A stretch of DNA of 64,000 nucleotides, taken from the NCBI RefSeq assembly GCF_020687165.1, contig NZ_JAJEQC010000002.1. One strand, 5' to 3'. Made by a program: the position numbers and the translations under genes. This DNA is from Hominenteromicrobium mulieris. GTDB lineage: Bacteria > Bacillota > Clostridia > Oscillospirales > Acutalibacteraceae. This document shows positions 7,576-17,074 of this stretch, in pieces. Positions within the stretch are counted from its first letter, which is position 1; every line of letters begins with the position of its first letter. Under the pieces are notes generated by a model that worked only from the letters and a program-made list of their open reading frames with translations, was not told where the DNA came from and made no database searches.

Positions 7576-7735
7576 GTCGGCACAGCCGGAAAACTGTAAA
7601 TTTCCACGTGGGAAGCAAGAGAAACCGACAAGGAAAATGCGCATGAAAGGCGCGGCGACAGAAACCTTGTGCTTTTCACAAAACAATCCTAAAACCCGCC
7701 TGCCTGTTTCGTGTTTTCCTGCGGGCAAGGCTTCG

Positions 7736-7741
7736 TATAAT
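7736..7741 (+). promoter_or_regulatory. -10 element upstream of spoIIE
   Basis: TATAAT at 7736-7741 lies 44 bp before the start codon. The -35 at normal spacing is poor (GTTTTC). In Bacillus the spoIIE promoter has abnormal spacing and depends on Spo0A-P; no convincing 0A box was found by eye. Confidence 0.4.
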
Positions 7742-7785
7742 GGTAGCACAGAAAAGACAAAGTGCAGGAAAGGGCGGAAAAGACA

Positions 7786-10104
7786 ATGGAGGAAAAAGCA
7801 GTTTTAAGAGTGCGGGACCGCATAAGCGCGGCCCTTACCGTGCCGTATGTGCGCAGGGCGGTGTGGCTGATGGCGGGCGGCCTTGCGGGCTTTTTAACGG
7901 CGCGCGGGCTCGTCTTCGGCAAATACGCACCGTTTGCGGCGGCAGGCGCGGCGGCAGCGCCGTTTTCGACCATGTGGGCGGTCATCCTCGGCGGCGCGGT
8001 GGGCTACCTGTTCCCGTCGCCCGTGGATATCCCCGCGCGCTACATCGCGGCTTTGCTCGCCGTGGGGGCCATCCGCTGGTCGCTGTCGGAGTTAAAGTCC
8101 ATCCGTGACCACCCGGTCTTCGCACCGGTCACGGCGTTTTTGCCGCTGCTTTCGACGGGCATCGCCATGGTGTTTTTAAACGGCTCGCTTTCAAATGTAC
8201 TCGCCATGTACATTGCGGAGTCGTTTTTGGCGGCGGGTACGGCGTATTTTCTGCGCCGCACCGTGCAGCTTTTGGAGACCCACCGTGAGACCGCCGTGTT
8301 TGACAGCGGCGACGTGGCGGCTGTTATCGTCTCGCTCGGCGTTTTGCTGCTCTCGTTTTCAAACGTGACCGTCTCGCACATTTCCGTCGGGCGCGTGCTC
8401 ATTGTGCTGACGGTACTCGTCTGCGCGCGCATCGGCGGGCTTGCGGGCGGCGCGGTGGCGGGCATTGCGGCGGGCACGGTGCAGGGGCTCTCCACGGCGG
8501 GGCTTTCGTATCTCTCCGGCGCGTACGGCCTCGGCGGGCTGATGGCCGGCGTGTTCTCGCCACTCGGCAAATTCGCCGTGGCGGTGGCGTTCGTCATTTC
8601 AAACGGCATCGCATCCTTACAGGTGAACAGCACTTCGCAGGTGTTTTACGGCGCGGTGGAGGTGGCCGCGGCCTCCGTTTTATACATGCTTTTGCCGCAG
8701 AGCCGACGGCTTTCCAATTTATTCACCGCGCACGGGGACAGGCTGCCGGGCGATTCTCTTAGAAAAAACGTTATTTTGCGCCTGCGGTATACGGCGGAAG
8801 CCATGCGCAGCGCATCGGATTCCGTAGATCGCATCTCGGAAAAGCTGGAGACGACCGCGGCGGCTGACCTGCCGCATGTGTACGGCCGCGCGGCGGAGAA
8901 GGTTTGCACCGGGTGCAGCCAATGCGCAGTGTGCTGGCGCAAAAATCGCGACGAGACGCAAAAAACGTTCTCGCGGCTTTCGTATCCGCTGCGGGAGCGC
9001 GGCAAAATCGAACGCAGCGACTTTGATGTGCCGTTTTTGACGCGCTGCAACCGTGCCATGGAGCTGAGAGATGCCGTAAACGGCGAATACCGCGAGCTTT
9101 TGGCAAAAGAAAGCGCCCGTATGCGCGCCGAACAGGTGCGCGCCATCGTCGAAGAACATTTCCGCTCCACGGCGCAGATGCTCGGCGACATGGCGGAGGA
9201 ATTCGAGCAGTACCAGCGCTTTGATGAGGACAGTGCGGAGCAGGTGCGCGAGGTCTTGCGCCACCGCGAGCTCACGCCGATTGAAGTCTGCTGCCGCATT
9301 GATAAATTCGGCCGCATGACGATTGAAGCAAACATTTGCCGCACACACGGGGTGCACATCAACAAAGGGCAGCTGACACGCGAGATCTCCGGCGCGTGCG
9401 GGCGCACGTTCACTCAGCCGAGCGTGACGGCGGCGGGCGATACCTTAAAGCTGCAAATGTGTCAGAAGCCCGTTTATGCCGTGCAGCGCGGCTTTGCGCA
9501 GCACGCAGCAAACGGCGCGTCTCTCTGCGGCGATTGCGCCGAGGCGTTCACGGACGGCAGCGGGCGGTATATCTCGGTTTTAAGCGACGGCATGGGCACT
9601 GGCGGCCGGGCAGCTGTGGACGGCACAATGACCGCGGGTATGGCGCAGTCGCTCCTCAAAGCCGGTATCGGATTTGAGAGCACACTGAAGATGATCAACT
9701 CCGCCATGCTCGCAAAGGGCGGGGAGGAGTCGCTTGCAACGCTGGATGTTGCGTGCATCGACCTCTTTACGGGGCACGTCTCCCTGCGCAAGGCGGGCGC
9801 GGCGGGCACGGTGCTGCGCAGGCGCAAGAAGACGGAGTATCTGGAAGCCAAAAGCGTGCCCGTGGGCATTCTGCCGGAAATCGCCTTTGCCCGCAGCGAA
9901 AAAGACCTCGATGCGGGCGATATGCTCGTCATGGTCTCGGACGGTGTGACGGCTTCCGGCACGGAGTGGCTGTGCGACCTCATTGCAAACTATGAGGACG
10001 ACGACCCGCAGGCGCTTTCCGAGCGCATTGTGGAGCGCGCCGTAAAAGACCGCGCAGACGGGCACGAGGACGACGTAAGTGCCGTGGTGCTCCTTATCGA
10101 ATGA
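7786..10104 (+). CDS. spoIIE: Stage II sporulation protein E (PP2C-type phosphatase)
   Basis: 772 residues from ATG 7786; an in-frame GTG at 7762 is an alternative. Residues ~20-320 form about ten membrane helices. A central region with a VCTGCSQCAVCW cysteine cluster precedes helical linkers, and the C-terminal ~200 residues form the PP2C domain (ISVLSDGMGTGGRAAVDG, metal-binding D near 604; later VMVSDGVTASG and GHEDDVSAVVL). SpoIIE dephosphorylates SpoIIAA to release sigma-F in the forespore and helps position the polar septum. The gene is intact and shows that the lineage has at least part of the sporulation programme. Confidence 0.95.
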   Translation: MEEKAVLRVRDRISAALTVPYVRRAVWLMAGGLAGFLTARGLVFGKYAPFAAAGAAAAPFSTMWAVILGGAVGYLFPSPVDIPARYIAALLAVGAIRWSLSELKSIRDHPVFAPVTAFLPLLSTGIAMVFLNGSLSNVLAMYIAESFLAAGTAYFLRRTVQLLETHRETAVFDSGDVAAVIVSLGVLLLSFSNVTVSHISVGRVLIVLTVLVCARIGGLAGGAVAGIAAGTVQGLSTAGLSYLSGAYGLGGLMAGVFSPLGKFAVAVAFVISNGIASLQVNSTSQVFYGAVEVAAASVLYMLLPQSRRLSNLFTAHGDRLPGDSLRKNVILRLRYTAEAMRSASDSVDRISEKLETTAAADLPHVYGRAAEKVCTGCSQCAVCWRKNRDETQKTFSRLSYPLRERGKIERSDFDVPFLTRCNRAMELRDAVNGEYRELLAKESARMRAEQVRAIVEEHFRSTAQMLGDMAEEFEQYQRFDEDSAEQVREVLRHRELTPIEVCCRIDKFGRMTIEANICRTHGVHINKGQLTREISGACGRTFTQPSVTAAGDTLKLQMCQKPVYAVQRGFAQHAANGASLCGDCAEAFTDGSGRYISVLSDGMGTGGRAAVDGTMTAGMAQSLLKAGIGFESTLKMINSAMLAKGGEESLATLDVACIDLFTGHVSLRKAGAAGTVLRRRKKTEYLEAKSVPVGILPEIAFARSEKDLDAGDMLVMVSDGVTASGTEWLCDLIANYEDDDPQALSERIVERAVKDRADGHEDDVSAVVLLIE

Positions 10105-10148
10105 CGTACAATTCAAAAGTTCTCCCTGAAATCTGTGTAAGATTACCA

Positions 10149-10205
10149 TTGAATAGCCTTATAAAGTATGGTATACTTATACAAGTTTATGAGATATAAT
10201 ATCTC
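10149..10205 (+). promoter_or_regulatory. malQ promoter with palindromic operator
   Basis: TTGAAT (10149-10154), 17 bp, TATACT (10172-10177). An inverted repeat AAGTAT-GGT-ATACTT overlaps the -10, and the palindrome GAGATATAATATCTC lies downstream at 10191-10205, before the ribosome binding site. The palindromes look like operator sites; the regulator is unknown. Confidence 0.65.
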
Positions 10206-10243
10206 AATATTTGAGCAATTTATGCAAAAGAAGGGAGAAGTCC

Positions 10244-11752
10244 ATGAATAAAAGAGCAAGCGGTGTGCTGATGCACGTTTCCTCCCTGCCCGGTGCCTAC
10301 GGCATCGGCTGCTTTGGTAAGGAAGCGAAAGAGTTCATCGACTTTTTGAGTGACACCGGCTGCACCTATTGGCAGGTGTTGCCGTTCACGCCGACCGACG
10401 CGTACAATTCGCCGTATGCCAGCATTTCGGCGTTTGCGGGCAACCGCAATTTCATCGACCTCGAGCAATTGCGCGACGAGGGCTTACTGACAGACGACGA
10501 GCTGCGCGAGCAGATGTATGCAAACCCGTATTCCGCCGCGTTCGATTTTCTGGAGCTGCGCCGCATTCCGGTCTTATACCGCGCATTTACCCGTGCGGAC
10601 GAAGCCTACCGCGATAAGGTACGCGCGTTCGCCGAGGAAAACAAGAGCTGGCTGCCGGACTACGCGCTGTATATCATCTTGAAAGAAGCGAATATCGGCG
10701 CAGAGTGGTATGACTGGGCTGACGAAGACCTGAAGCTTCATCGCCCCGAAGCCGTCGCGAAAGCGATGGAGGAGCAGGCCGAGACCGTGCTTTTCATGGA
10801 GTTCATCCAGTACACGTTCTTCGAGCAGTGGAAGAAGATCAAAAAATATGCAAACAGCAAAGGGGTGGAGATCATCGGCGATCTGCCGATGTACGTTGCG
10901 AGAAACAGTGCCGACGTGTGGGCGAACCGCCATCTGTTCGATCTGACAGAGGACGGCGAGCCGAAGAATGTGGCGGGCGTGCCGCCGGATTATTTCAGCG
11001 AGTTCGGCCAGAAGTGGGGCAACCCGCTTTATAACTGGGCAGAGATGAAAAAAGACGGCTACCGTTGGTGGATGGATCGCCTCGGCGCGTGCTTTAAGCT
11101 GTTTGACGCCGTGCGCATCGACCACTTCCGCGCTTTTTCCGCCTACTGGGCCGTGCCCGCCGAAGCGGAGACCGCCAAAGAAGGGCAGTGGCTCGACGGC
11201 CCGAAGACGGATTTCTTCGACGCCGTGAACCGCACGTTCAAAAATCCAAAGATCATTGCCGAGGACCTCGGCATCATCGACGACGGTGTGATCGACCTGC
11301 TGGAAAAAACGCAGCTGCCGTGCATGCGCGTGATGCAGTTTGCGTTTATGGAAGGCAAAGACAACATGCACATGCCGCACAACTACCCGAAAAACTGCGT
11401 GGCCTATACCGGCACGCACGATAACAACACCGTGCTCGGCTGGCTGTGGGAGGCACAGCCGTATGAGCGCGAGCATGCGCTGAAATACTGCGCGTTCCCC
11501 GGCGGTGACTGGGCGGTCGGCGGCAGCGAAAGTGCTTCTTGCCACGCCGTCATCCGCACGCTGTGGCAGAGCCCCGCGAATACGGTCATTGTGCCGGTGC
11601 AGGACCTCTGCGGCTTCGGCAAGGACACAAAAATGAACGTGCCCGGCGTGCCGAACGGCAACTGGGCGTTCCGCGTCACGCAGGAGCAACTCGACGGCAT
11701 CGACAAAAAGTGGCTCAAAGAATTAAACGATGTCTATTACAGAAACAAATAA
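10244..11752 (+). CDS. malQ: 4-alpha-glucanotransferase (GH77 amylomaltase)
   Basis: 502 residues from ATG 10244, with AAGGGAG 7 nt upstream. It is a typical GH77 enzyme that transfers maltodextrin segments between alpha-1,4-glucans. Seen: GVLMHVSSLPGAYGIG at the start, the VRIDHFRAFSAYW block with the nucleophile aspartate (about residue 294), AEDLGIIDDGV with the acid/base glutamate, and YTGTHDNNTVLGW with the third carboxylate. The gene stands alone with its own promoter and terminator. Confidence 0.97.
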   Translation: MNKRASGVLMHVSSLPGAYGIGCFGKEAKEFIDFLSDTGCTYWQVLPFTPTDAYNSPYASISAFAGNRNFIDLEQLRDEGLLTDDELREQMYANPYSAAFDFLELRRIPVLYRAFTRADEAYRDKVRAFAEENKSWLPDYALYIILKEANIGAEWYDWADEDLKLHRPEAVAKAMEEQAETVLFMEFIQYTFFEQWKKIKKYANSKGVEIIGDLPMYVARNSADVWANRHLFDLTEDGEPKNVAGVPPDYFSEFGQKWGNPLYNWAEMKKDGYRWWMDRLGACFKLFDAVRIDHFRAFSAYWAVPAEAETAKEGQWLDGPKTDFFDAVNRTFKNPKIIAEDLGIIDDGVIDLLEKTQLPCMRVMQFAFMEGKDNMHMPHNYPKNCVAYTGTHDNNTVLGWLWEAQPYEREHALKYCAFPGGDWAVGGSESASCHAVIRTLWQSPANTVIVPVQDLCGFGKDTKMNVPGVPNGNWAFRVTQEQLDGIDKKWLKELNDVYYRNK

Positions 11753-11755
11753 CAG

Positions 11756-11787
11756 CAAAAGGCCGGCGGGTTTCCGTCGGCTTTTGT
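11756..11787 (+). terminator. malQ terminator
   Basis: AAAAGGCCGGCGG pairs with CCGTCGGCTTTT across a GTTT loop and ends in T residues, right after the malQ stop. Confidence 0.8.
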
Positions 11788-11788
11788 C

Positions 11789-11816
11789 TTGCAAATTTCT
11801 GATGTGCTGGTATAAT
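11789..11816 (+). promoter_or_regulatory. Promoter of the fucosidase gene
   Basis: TTGCAA (11789-11794), 16 bp, TATAAT (11811-11816), 51 bp before the start codon. Confidence 0.6.
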
Positions 11817-11867
11817 GGGAAAGAGAAAAATCTCTTAGAGAAAAGTTCCTTTTGGGAGGAAAATAGT

Positions 11868-13338
11868 ATGATCGATATGAAAAAAGCATTGCAGAGCATT
11901 GACGACGTGATCGAAAAGGGACCGTACAAAGACACGTGGGCGTCCCTTTCAAGCTGGCAGACGCCGAAGTGGTATCAAAAGGCGAAGTTCGGCATTTTCA
12001 TCCACTGGGGCGTGTACAGCGTGCCGGCGTTTGACAGCGAATGGTACCCGCGCAACATGTACATAGAGGGCTCCAAGGTCTACGAGCACCATATCAAAAC
12101 CTATGGTGCACACAAGGATTTCGGCTACAAGGATTTCATTCCGATGTTTAAGGCCGAGAAATTCGACCCGAACGCATGGGCTGCGCTTTTTAAAAAGGCG
12201 GGCGCAAAATACGTTGTACCGGTGGCGGAGCACCATGACGGTTTCCAGATGTACCGCTCAAATATTTCACATTGGAACGCCTATGAGATGGGACCGAAGC
12301 GCGATATAGTCGGCGAGCTGAAAGCGGCCGTGGAAGCGCAGGGCATGACGCTTGGGGTATCCTCGCACCGCATTGAGCACTGGTTCTTCATGAGCAACGG
12401 CAAAAAGTTTGAGAGCGATATGCCGCAAAACCCGGACCGCGACGACCTCTATTGGCCCTCCATGCCCGACCCGGAGAATTTCGATGCCATCGACGGCAAG
12501 CCCTCTGAAGAATTCATGGAAGACTGGCTTGTGCGCACGTGCGAACTCATCGACAATTATCACCCGAAAATTCTCTATTTTGACTGGTGGATTCAGCAGG
12601 AGGCGGCAAAGCCGTACCTCAAAAAAAGCGGCGGCGTACTATTATAATCGCGCTGCGGAATGGGGCGAGGAGGTTGCCATCGATTATAAATTCGACGCGT
12701 ACATGTTCGGCACGGCGGTGCCGGATATTGAGCGCGGGCAAATGGCGGACATCAAGCCGTATTTCTGGCAGACCGATACCGCCATTGCGCTGAACTCCTG
12801 GTGCTACACGGAAAACAACGACTTCCGCCCGGCGGGGGACATCATCTGCGACCTTGTGGACATCGTCAGCAAAAACGGTGCGCTGCTTTTAAACGTAGGC
12901 CCGAAAGCGGACGGAACCATCTCCGGTGAGGACACCGCGGTGCTGACTGCCATCGGCGACTGGATGCAGGTGAACGGCGAAGCAATTTATGACACACACG
13001 TGTGGAGGACGTTCGGCGAAGGCCCCACAAAGGTGCAGGACGGCGGCTTTTCCGACGGCGTGAAAAAGAACTTTACGGGCGAGGATTTCCGCTTTACGGC
13101 AAAGGGAGATACGCTCTTTGCCATCGCGCTGAAGGCGAACGACAACGGCGAATACCACATTCACTCCCTGCGTATGCAGGAGCACACCGCCGGTACGGTG
13201 TACCACGGTTTAGTCGAGAGCGTTTCGGTGCTCGGCACAGACGATGCACCCGCGTGGACGCGCGACGAAAACGGGCTGCATATCAAGACGAACTACACGT
13301 CCGATAAGCCGATCACATTCAAGATTAAATTGAACTAA
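11868..13338 (+). pseudogene. Alpha-L-fucosidase, GH29, interrupted by a single-base frameshift
   Basis: ATG 11868 has GGGAGGA 7 nt upstream. The first frame (to 12647) gives SLSSWQTPKWYQKAKFGIFIHWGVYSVPAFDSEWYPRNMY and VAEHHDGFQMY, clear GH29 motifs, up to ILYFDWWIQQEA, which carries the expected nucleophile aspartate. It then stops within 20 codons. The family sequence resumes in another frame as AAAYYYNRAAEWGEEVAIDYK and runs to 13338 with GALLLNVGPKADGTI. The shift is at a run of seven A (12621-12627); six would restore one ~490-residue ORF. Outside this point the gene looks undamaged. A recent mutation, a homopolymer sequencing error or polymerase slippage are all possible. Confidence 0.85.
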
Positions 13339-13351
13339 AATCACAAAACAA

Positions 13352-13390
13352 AAAGCAGAGTGTTCGGATTGAGCACTCTGCTTTCGTTAT
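13352..13390. terminator. Bidirectional terminator between the fucosidase and radical SAM genes
   Basis: AAAGCAGAGTGTTC (13352-13365) pairs with GAGCACTCTGCTTT (13371-13384), with A-rich and T-rich flanks on opposite sides. It serves convergent genes. Confidence 0.85.
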
Positions 13391-13399
13391 TTTATGCAG

Positions 13400-14005
13400 T
13401 TATTCGGAGATATACTCGCGTACGCGGAACTTGGCGCCGGCGTTTTCGCACAGCTTGCGGCAGGCTTCAATGTCCTCTGCGGGCATGGTGCTGACGACCG
13501 TCATCACCACATGCGGTACGTTTTTCACGGCTTCTGCCGTAAAATGCAGCATGGCATTAAACGCCTCGGGGCCGTATTTCGAGTGACATACCGCATCGTA
13601 CTTTTCGGCGGTCGGCGCGTTTAAGCTGATGGACACAATGTCCAAAAGCCCGTGCATTTCCGGCGCGGCGTTGCGCCCGGTGATGCAATCTGCAAGGCCG
13701 TTCGTGTTGACGCGCAGGGTGTAATTGCCCATTTCTTTTAAGCGCGCGGCAAGCCAAAGCATGTCGTCCCAGCGGCAGGCAGGCTCGCCGTAGCCGCAGA
13801 AGACAATCTCCGCGTATGAATTGAGGTCGCGTTTTTTAAGGTCGGCTAAGATTTCCTCTTTTGTCGGCTCTGCGCCCTCGTACCAGAGGTTATCCGCGTA
13901 CAGGCTGCCCATGCTGTTGTTGCGCAGGCAGAAGTCGCATGCGTTCGGGCACTGGTTCGTGACGTTGATGTAGAGGTTATCGCCGTATTCATACGTGATG
14001 GTCAA
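13400..14005 (-). CDS. TatD-linked radical SAM protein
   Basis: 201 residues from TTG 14005 with GGAG 8 nt upstream. NVTNQCPNACDFCLR holds the CxxxCxxC cluster that binds a 4Fe-4S centre and S-adenosylmethionine; FCGYGEPACRWD is the GGE-like SAM site. It is short compared with most radical SAM enzymes and matches the class found next to TatD nucleases. It lies 14 bp downstream of tatD and is the last gene of the metG-tatD operon. Substrate unknown. Confidence 0.85.
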   Translation of the reverse strand: MTITYEYGDNLYINVTNQCPNACDFCLRNNSMGSLYADNLWYEGAEPTKEEILADLKKRDLNSYAEIVFCGYGEPACRWDDMLWLAARLKEMGNYTLRVNTNGLADCITGRNAAPEMHGLLDIVSISLNAPTAEKYDAVCHSKYGPEAFNAMLHFTAEAVKNVPHVVMTVVSTMPAEDIEACRKLCENAGAKFRVREYISE

Positions 14006-14019
14006 GATGATCGCTCCTT

Positions 14020-14802
14020 TTATTTTGCGGCGCTCGGCAGCGTGATACCGAAAAGGCGGCAGGCGTTTTCGCAGGCGGTTTCCAAAACCTCCTGCGCCGT
14101 GATGCCGCGCACTTCGGCGATCTTCGCCGCGTCGTAGGGAATCATGGAGCTGTCGCAGCGCTTGCCGCGGAATGGCACAGGCGCCATGTAGGGCGCGTCC
14201 GTTTCGGTCAAAAGGCGGTCGAGCGGGATGGTCTTTGCCACCTCCACGCTGTGGCGCGCGTTTTTAAACGTCACAACACCGCCAAGGCCGATGTACATGC
14301 CGAGCTTTACGGTCTCCTGTGCTAATTCCGCACTGCCGGAAAAGCAGTGCACGACGCCCTTCGGCTTGTATTTCCGCAGAATGTCCATCATATCGCCGTG
14401 GGCCTCGCGGTCGTGGATGACAACGGGCAGGTCGTGTTTTTTCGCGAGCTCCAGCTGGGCGATAAGCACCTCTTTCTGCTTTTCGCGCGGGCACTCGTCC
14501 TCCCAGTGGTAGTCGAGGCCGATCTCGCCGACGGCGACGATCTTCGGGTGGGAAAGCAGCGCTTCCACGTCCGAAAGCCAGTTATCGGGCAGGTCGTTTG
14601 CGCACTCCGGGTGGATGCCGACTGCACCGTAGATATAATCGTATTTTTCACAGAGCGCCACGGTTTTTTTGAGGCTTTCATAATCGGCTGCCATATTGAT
14701 GACCGCAACGACGCCCTTTTGCGGCAGTACGGAGCCGAGCAGCTCGTCACGGTCGATGTCGAACTGCTCGCTGTCGTAATGTGCGTGGGAATCAAATATC
14801 AT
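14020..14802 (-). CDS. tatD: TatD-family metal-dependent hydrolase/DNase
   Basis: 260 residues, full length. The amidohydrolase-like metal ligands are all present: FDSHAHYD near the N-terminus, GEIGLDYHW, VIHDREAHGD, VHCFSGSAE and LLTETDAPY. TatD proteins are cytoplasmic nucleases acting in DNA repair and degradation. It starts 11 bp after the metG stop, a common arrangement in Firmicutes. Confidence 0.95.
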   Translation of the reverse strand: MIFDSHAHYDSEQFDIDRDELLGSVLPQKGVVAVINMAADYESLKKTVALCEKYDYIYGAVGIHPECANDLPDNWLSDVEALLSHPKIVAVGEIGLDYHWEDECPREKQKEVLIAQLELAKKHDLPVVIHDREAHGDMMDILRKYKPKGVVHCFSGSAELAQETVKLGMYIGLGGVVTFKNARHSVEVAKTIPLDRLLTETDAPYMAPVPFRGKRCDSSMIPYDAAKIAEVRGITAQEVLETACENACRLFGITLPSAAK

Positions 14803-14813
14803 AGGGATTTTCC

Positions 14814-16760
14814 TTAGCGAATTTTGGAGCCTGCCGGGGTGCCGTCCACAAATACGACGCGCACATCGTCCTCGCCTGCGTCTGCCGCAAGGATCATGCC
14901 CTGGCTTTCCATGCCGCAGAGTACGGCGGGCTTCAGGTTCGCGACGACGATGACGGTGTGACCGATGAGGTCTTCCGGCTTATACCACTTCGCGATGCCG
15001 GACGCGACCGTGCGGGGTGTGGAGGTGCCGTCGTCGAGCGTGAGCTTCAAGAGCTTCTTTGCACGCTTGATCGGCTCGCAGGCAACGACCTTTGCGGCGC
15101 GCAGCTCAACCTTTGCAAAGTCTTCAATATTGATCTGGGCAAGACCCTCAATTTCCTTCTTCGGCTCTTCCTTCGGAGCGTACTTCGCTTCCACAGCGGC
15201 AATCTTCTCGTCCATCTCCTTCGGATCGATACGGGCGAAGAGAATCTCCGGCTTGTCTGTTACTTTACCCCCATTCGGGTAAACGCCGAACGTATCGAGC
15301 GTATCGTATGCGCGCAAGGTCGTGCCAAGCTGTGCGACGATCTTCTCTGCGGTGTCCGGCATAAACGGTGTGAGGAGCGCCGCGCCGATCGTGATGCTTT
15401 CCACAAGATTATAGAGAACGGTGGAAAGTCTGTCGGCTTTCGCTTCGTCCTTTGCAAGCGCCCACGGCATCGTTTCGTCAATGTACTTATTGCAGCGCTT
15501 AAAGAGCGTGAAGATTTCGGAAATGGCATCTGCCACGCGCAGCTGATCCATCTTCGTCTGCACGCTGTTCTTTGTGGCGAGCACAACGCTCTTTAAATCG
15601 TTATCGACATCTTCTACGACGTTTTTATTCTCTACAACGCCGCCGAAGTACTTGTTTGTCATGGAAATGGTACGGTTTACAAGGTTACCGAGCGTGTTTG
15701 CAAGGTCGGAGTTCGTGCGTTCGATCATCAGATCCCACGTGATGGTGCCGTCGGATTCAAACGGCATCTCGTGCAAGACGAAATAGCGCACCGCATCTAC
15801 GCCGAAGAGGTCTACAAGGTCTTCTGCGTAAATGACGTTGCCCTTCGATTTGCTCATTTTGCCGCCGTTCATCAGGAGCCACGGGTGACCGAACACCTGC
15901 TTCGGCAGCGGCAGGTCGAGCGCCATGAGGAAAATCGGCCAGTAGATGGTGTGGAAACGGATGATGTCCTTGCCGATGAGGTGCAGGTCTGCCGGCCAAT
16001 CACGCTTGAACTGCTCGGTGGAGTTGCCGTCGCAGTCGTAACCGATGCCGGTGATGTAGTTTGTGAGCGCGTCGAGCCAAACATACACGACGTGCTTGTC
16101 GTCAAAATCGACCGGAATGCCCCACTTGAAGGAGGTTCTGGAAACGCAGAGATCCTGCAGGCCGGGCAGGAGGAAGTTGTTCATCATTTCCGTTTTGCGC
16201 TGCGGCGGCTGAATGAACTCCGGGTGCTTATTGATGTAGTCGATGAGGCGGTCTGCATACTTGCTCATCTTGAAGAAGTACGCTTCTTCCTTTGCGGGCT
16301 TTACCGGGCGGTGACAGTCCGGGCAGCAGCCGTTTTCGTCAAGCTGAGAAGCCGTGAAGAAGGATTCACACGGCGTGCAGTACATGCCCTCGTAGTGGCC
16401 CTTATAAATATCGCCCTGCTCGTAGAGCTTTTTAAAGATCTTTTGTACCTGCTTTTCGTGATAATCGTCCGTGGTGCGGATGAATTTATCGTAGGAGGTG
16501 TTCATCACGTCCCAGTTCGCCTTGACAATCTTCGCAACGTTGTCGACATATTCCTTCGGGGTGATGCCGGCGGCATTGGCCTTTTCTTCAATCTTCTGGC
16601 CGTGCTCGTCCGTGCCGGTCTGGAAGTAGACATCGTAGCCCTCCATGCGCTTATAGCGCGCAATGCTGTCGGCGAGCACGATCTCATACGTGTTGCCGAT
16701 GTGCGGGCGGCTGGAGGTGTAGGCGATAGCCGTCGAAATATAATACTTCGGTTTACTCAT
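14814..16760 (-). CDS. metG: Methionyl-tRNA synthetase
   Basis: 648 residues. Class I motifs: AYTSSRPHIGNTYE (HIGH) and NGGKMSKSKGNVI (KMSKS). A zinc knuckle is formed by CTPCESF and CCPDCHRP. The C-terminal ~110 residues are a tRNA-binding OB domain (VELRAAKVVACEPI...GMESQGMIL), as in dimeric MetRS. It is the first gene of the metG-tatD-radical SAM operon. Confidence 0.97.
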   Translation of the reverse strand: MSKPKYYISTAIAYTSSRPHIGNTYEIVLADSIARYKRMEGYDVYFQTGTDEHGQKIEEKANAAGITPKEYVDNVAKIVKANWDVMNTSYDKFIRTTDDYHEKQVQKIFKKLYEQGDIYKGHYEGMYCTPCESFFTASQLDENGCCPDCHRPVKPAKEEAYFFKMSKYADRLIDYINKHPEFIQPPQRKTEMMNNFLLPGLQDLCVSRTSFKWGIPVDFDDKHVVYVWLDALTNYITGIGYDCDGNSTEQFKRDWPADLHLIGKDIIRFHTIYWPIFLMALDLPLPKQVFGHPWLLMNGGKMSKSKGNVIYAEDLVDLFGVDAVRYFVLHEMPFESDGTITWDLMIERTNSDLANTLGNLVNRTISMTNKYFGGVVENKNVVEDVDNDLKSVVLATKNSVQTKMDQLRVADAISEIFTLFKRCNKYIDETMPWALAKDEAKADRLSTVLYNLVESITIGAALLTPFMPDTAEKIVAQLGTTLRAYDTLDTFGVYPNGGKVTDKPEILFARIDPKEMDEKIAAVEAKYAPKEEPKKEIEGLAQINIEDFAKVELRAAKVVACEPIKRAKKLLKLTLDDGTSTPRTVASGIAKWYKPEDLIGHTVIVVANLKPAVLCGMESQGMILAADAGEDDVRVVFVDGTPAGSKIR

Positions 16761-16822
16761 GGGTGGATCATTCCTTTACAATGTATTTTCAAGGGGTTAA
16801 TTTTTTCTACGGTTGAATGTAT

Positions 16823-16924
16823 TCAACTGAATAGTACGGCGGAAAGTGCCGAGAGGATCATCAGCCCGGCCAAAATCGCCGCGCCGATGCGAACGATGAG
16901 CTTGCGTTGCTTTTCGGTTTTCAT
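16823..16924 (-). CDS. 33-residue single-pass membrane peptide
   Basis: ATG 16924 with AAAGGAG 8 nt upstream encodes MKTEKQRKLIVRIGAAILAG followed by LMILSALSAVLFS and a stop. A basic head and one hydrophobic helix give an N-in single-span membrane peptide. Similar tiny conserved proteins (DUF4044-like) occur in Firmicutes, but I cannot assign a family with certainty. It lies just upstream of metG on the same strand, 62 bp away. Confidence 0.6.
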   Translation of the reverse strand: MKTEKQRKLIVRIGAAILAGLMILSALSAVLFS

Positions 16925-17074
16925 AGAAAGCTCCTTTCGCGGGTGCAGGGCATGCCTGTACGTGTACCCTTTATTTTACCATTCTTTTTTTCACCTGTAA
17001 ACCGCTAATTGACTTTATTTTCCGCCGCGGTTACAATAAAAGCGGAAATACTTTTGAAATGAGGGAAAAACCCG

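Noticed and set aside
10107..10116. CGTACAATT upstream of malQ considered as an AraR-like operator
   Set aside because: Only one half-site matches and it lies upstream of the promoter, too weak to call.
11868..12647. Programmed -1 frameshift in the fucosidase gene
   Set aside because: The reading must skip one base (+1) to continue; a -1 slip on the A run enters a frame without family similarity, and no stimulatory structure was seen.
15771..17000. 409-codon plus-strand ORF opposite metG
   Set aside because: Antisense shadow of metG; no domain recognisable.
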